Origin: Vandiemenella viatica
Taxonomy: Eukaryota; Arthropoda; Insecta; Orthoptera; Morabidae
Direction: 5' to 3'
NCBI GenBank assembly: GCA_031002005.1
Contig: JARYHS010009186.1
Coordinates: forward strand, 258,197,199-258,261,198
Length of the DNA stretch: 64,000 nucleotides
Below are positions 62,262-64,000 of the stretch, piece by piece. A program made the translations under genes and the position numbers. Position 1 is the stretch's first letter. Every line of letters begins with the position of its first letter. The notes under the pieces are model-generated. The model worked only from the letters and a program-made list of their open reading frames with translations, had not been told where the DNA came from and searched no databases.

Positions 62262-62744
62262 CTGCAACAAACAAAGGCTGCATTAGTCCCATCAATTCAC
62301 TTACTGCATTTTAAAATAATCAGTAAGATAGGGTACAGTGGTCAACAGAAACACTTGAAGTATCGTTTCCCTTGAGTAATTGAATTTTTATTTTCTTGGA
62401 TATTTTATATCTTGAAATAAGAAACATATTCACTGTTAAACTGACTTCTTCTCTCTCTCATACCTACACGCATGCAAAACTAAGACGGCAGAAAGGAATT
62501 GCATGTCACACCTCTGTAATCAAACCACGGTATGAGTCGACCAAGGCACAAATACATCCTCGGTAGAGACAGGTCATCTTCCTACTAAAATGATTAAAAG
62601 CACTTGGGAATGTTTAGTGTCCATCTGCCTTAATACGCATACCTCAAATCACGGTTTGCCGTACGATAAAGTATCATTTTTAACACTGAGCTGCTAGAGG
62701 AATAGACAATTAGTATTATTCTATTGCATCATTCCAGTTCTGCC
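62262..62744 (-). other. Intron 4-5 of cassette A
   Basis: 62370-62420 weakly matches the exon 5 flanks of C and D ('ATATTTTATATCTTGAAA'). Nothing else recognised. Confidence 0.45.
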
Positions 62745-62990
62745 TCAAATACTTGAACTCAGGACATCAGGGTGAGGTTTACATTTCGTTATTAGAGGTG
62801 GGAGATGATGGACACAAGGAAGAGGAAGGAATTTGGCTATCGTCTTTTTGCAGAATCTATCCCAGCTTTTCCTTGGAATTATTCTGTGAAACTGTGAAAA
62901 CAGAAATGAGGATGGCCCAATAGGGATTACAACCCACATCCTGGTGAGTACCAACTCCGAGCATTATCACTCACACACCATGCTCCGTGG
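62745..62990 (-). mobile_element. Degenerate tRNA-derived SINE
   Basis: On the minus strand: an AGCATGGTGTGTGAGTGATA head (box A-like), GGGTTGTAATCCC (box B-like), then GAATTCCTTCC and CCATCATCTCCCACC. It is the same family as 54455-54705 but more diverged. Confidence 0.65.
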
Positions 62991-63159
62991 AAGCAAAGCC
63001 ACACATCAGCCTCATTCTGAAACTCTGCTCAGCGCACTGGCACATGGATTGTTCCTGCCAGCTTCCATCACTGATCAAACACAAGAACTGGATCACTAAA
63101 AAGTGAAAGCTAATGAAGAGTAGCGCCTCTCGCTGAAGTGTATATTTGATTCTGGATTA

Positions 63160-63356
63160 ACACCTCGTCAACATCAAGGTCATTAGAGACGGGAAGGACT
63201 GAGTGCCAGGAAGGAATTAGAAGGAACAATACCGGCATTCGCCTTAGATGATTTTGGGAAATTATGGAAAATCCAAATCTGTACGGTCAGACGGGGATTC
63301 GAATCCACTACTTCCTGAATGCAAGGCCAGAGTGTTACTGCTCAGCCACCAGCCTC
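63160..63356 (-). mobile_element. tRNA-derived SINE
   Basis: On the minus strand: CCGAGGCTGGTGGCTGAGCA (box A-like), GGATTCGAATCCCC (box B-like), GGATTTTCCATAATTTCCCA, then CCCGTCTCTAATGACCTTGA. Same order as the copy at 54455-54705; poly-A tail and duplication not clear. Confidence 0.7.
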
Positions 63357-64000
63357 GGTGAAGTGTATTCTCACCCATATCCACGCTGCAGGTATCAATC
63401 CTGATCACTATATGCACTTCCATTGAATGGACCTTCTGCATCGACACGTTGACGTGTAGGGTTCAGTATTGGGGCCTTTTCTGTACATCCTGTACTTAAC
63501 CGACGTCCTAGCACCTGTGAATGTGAAGACGGTGTTGTATGGCAGTGATACGTTCTTCTTCACATCCACCTGCATCAGAGCCATTGATAAGAAACAATGA
63601 ATGGAAACCTTCCAGCAGCAGGGCGTGTCGAATTTTCTGTCTTCCTTTTTCAAAAAATGAGGGGAGTCAAAAAGTTGTGTTTTGGTTAGCTATTCACAAA
63701 TATATTACATTGGTTTGCTTGGTAAATAGCTACTTCAATTTTGTGATATTTTCCCGTTTCATGTAAAAATTGCAGGAAAACTGTCTTCTCTCAAGAAGAT
63801 CTTTCTTATCATTATCTCTGTTTTTACTTCTGCTCTAAGGTTAAGAATATACTTATATAATACTATAATATCTGTAAAAAAAAATTATTTCTCTCATAAA
63901 AGTTTTTAAATTGAGCAATACTCATTTGCAGCTGAGTTTATTTTTATTAATATGATACAAATAGTGACATTTCTATTTCTTCTTTTTCCAGGAATGAATA
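63357..64000. other. Window end, nothing recognised
   Basis: An 81-residue minus frame (63408-63653) has no known motif. No exon 4 of cassette A was found, so it lies beyond the window. Confidence 0.4.

Noticed and set aside
1..64000. CRISPR array, bacterial operon or phage features
   Set aside because: Spliceosomal introns, LINEs, SINEs and mariners show an animal nuclear genome; no regularly spaced short repeats with unique spacers were seen.

Overview
The window looks like a piece of a large, transposon-rich insect nuclear genome. Tc1/mariner, pogo/Tigger, hAT and PIF/Harbinger-like elements, several LINE families and tRNA-derived SINEs fill long AT-rich introns around very short GC-rich exons. 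Intron size and LINE content would fit an orthopteran such as a grasshopper or locust. That assignment is inference; nothing here proves the species.

The host content is one gene on the minus strand, entering from beyond 64000 and leaving below position 1. Sixteen small exons (62261 down to 114) form a repeating five-exon cassette. The cassette encodes one chymotrypsin-fold (S1A) domain of 232-236 residues. Three cassettes are complete: B (51735-34481), C (30568-11968) and D (11511-114). The last exon of a preceding cassette, A, lies at 62261-62219. Exon borders fall at the same positions in every cassette, with intron phases 0-1-2-0-2-0, and each cassette is an exact multiple of three. The last exon of each cassette ends in a phase-0 donor, and the next cassette opens with a phase-0 acceptor. 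The simplest reading is a polyprotein of tandem serine-protease homologue (SPH) domains, a 'poly-SPH' resembling polyserases in layout. All three complete domains have lost the catalytic triad: His57 is Pro, Asp102 is Gly, and Ser195 is Glu (C, D) or Gln (B). The S1-pocket Asp189 is Val or Met, and no IVGG activation site is seen. A catalytically dead multivalent binding or scaffold protein is therefore likely.

Layout by descending coordinate (gene direction). 64000-51.7 kb: SINEs, two LINE fragments, a 3.55-kb Harbinger-like element, another SINE and a LINE in the A-B intron. 51.7-34.5 kb: cassette B, with a degenerate satellite split by a Tc1 element, a LINE carrying an esterase-like ORF1 and interrupted by a Tigger element, and a SINE-like array with a 593-bp inverted-repeat element. 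34.5-30.6 kb: B-C intron with a hAT-type MITE. 30.6-12 kb: cassette C, with LINEs, a long-TIR mariner-superfamily element, a hAT element nested in a LINE, and an R1-like LINE with clean target-site duplications. 12-11.5 kb: the 456-bp C-D intron. 11.5-0.1 kb: cassette D, with a mariner and two LINE fragments.

All TE coding regions seen are broken by stops or frameshifts. Introns of different cassettes retain clear homology, so whole exon-intron blocks were duplicated and the transposons mostly arrived later.
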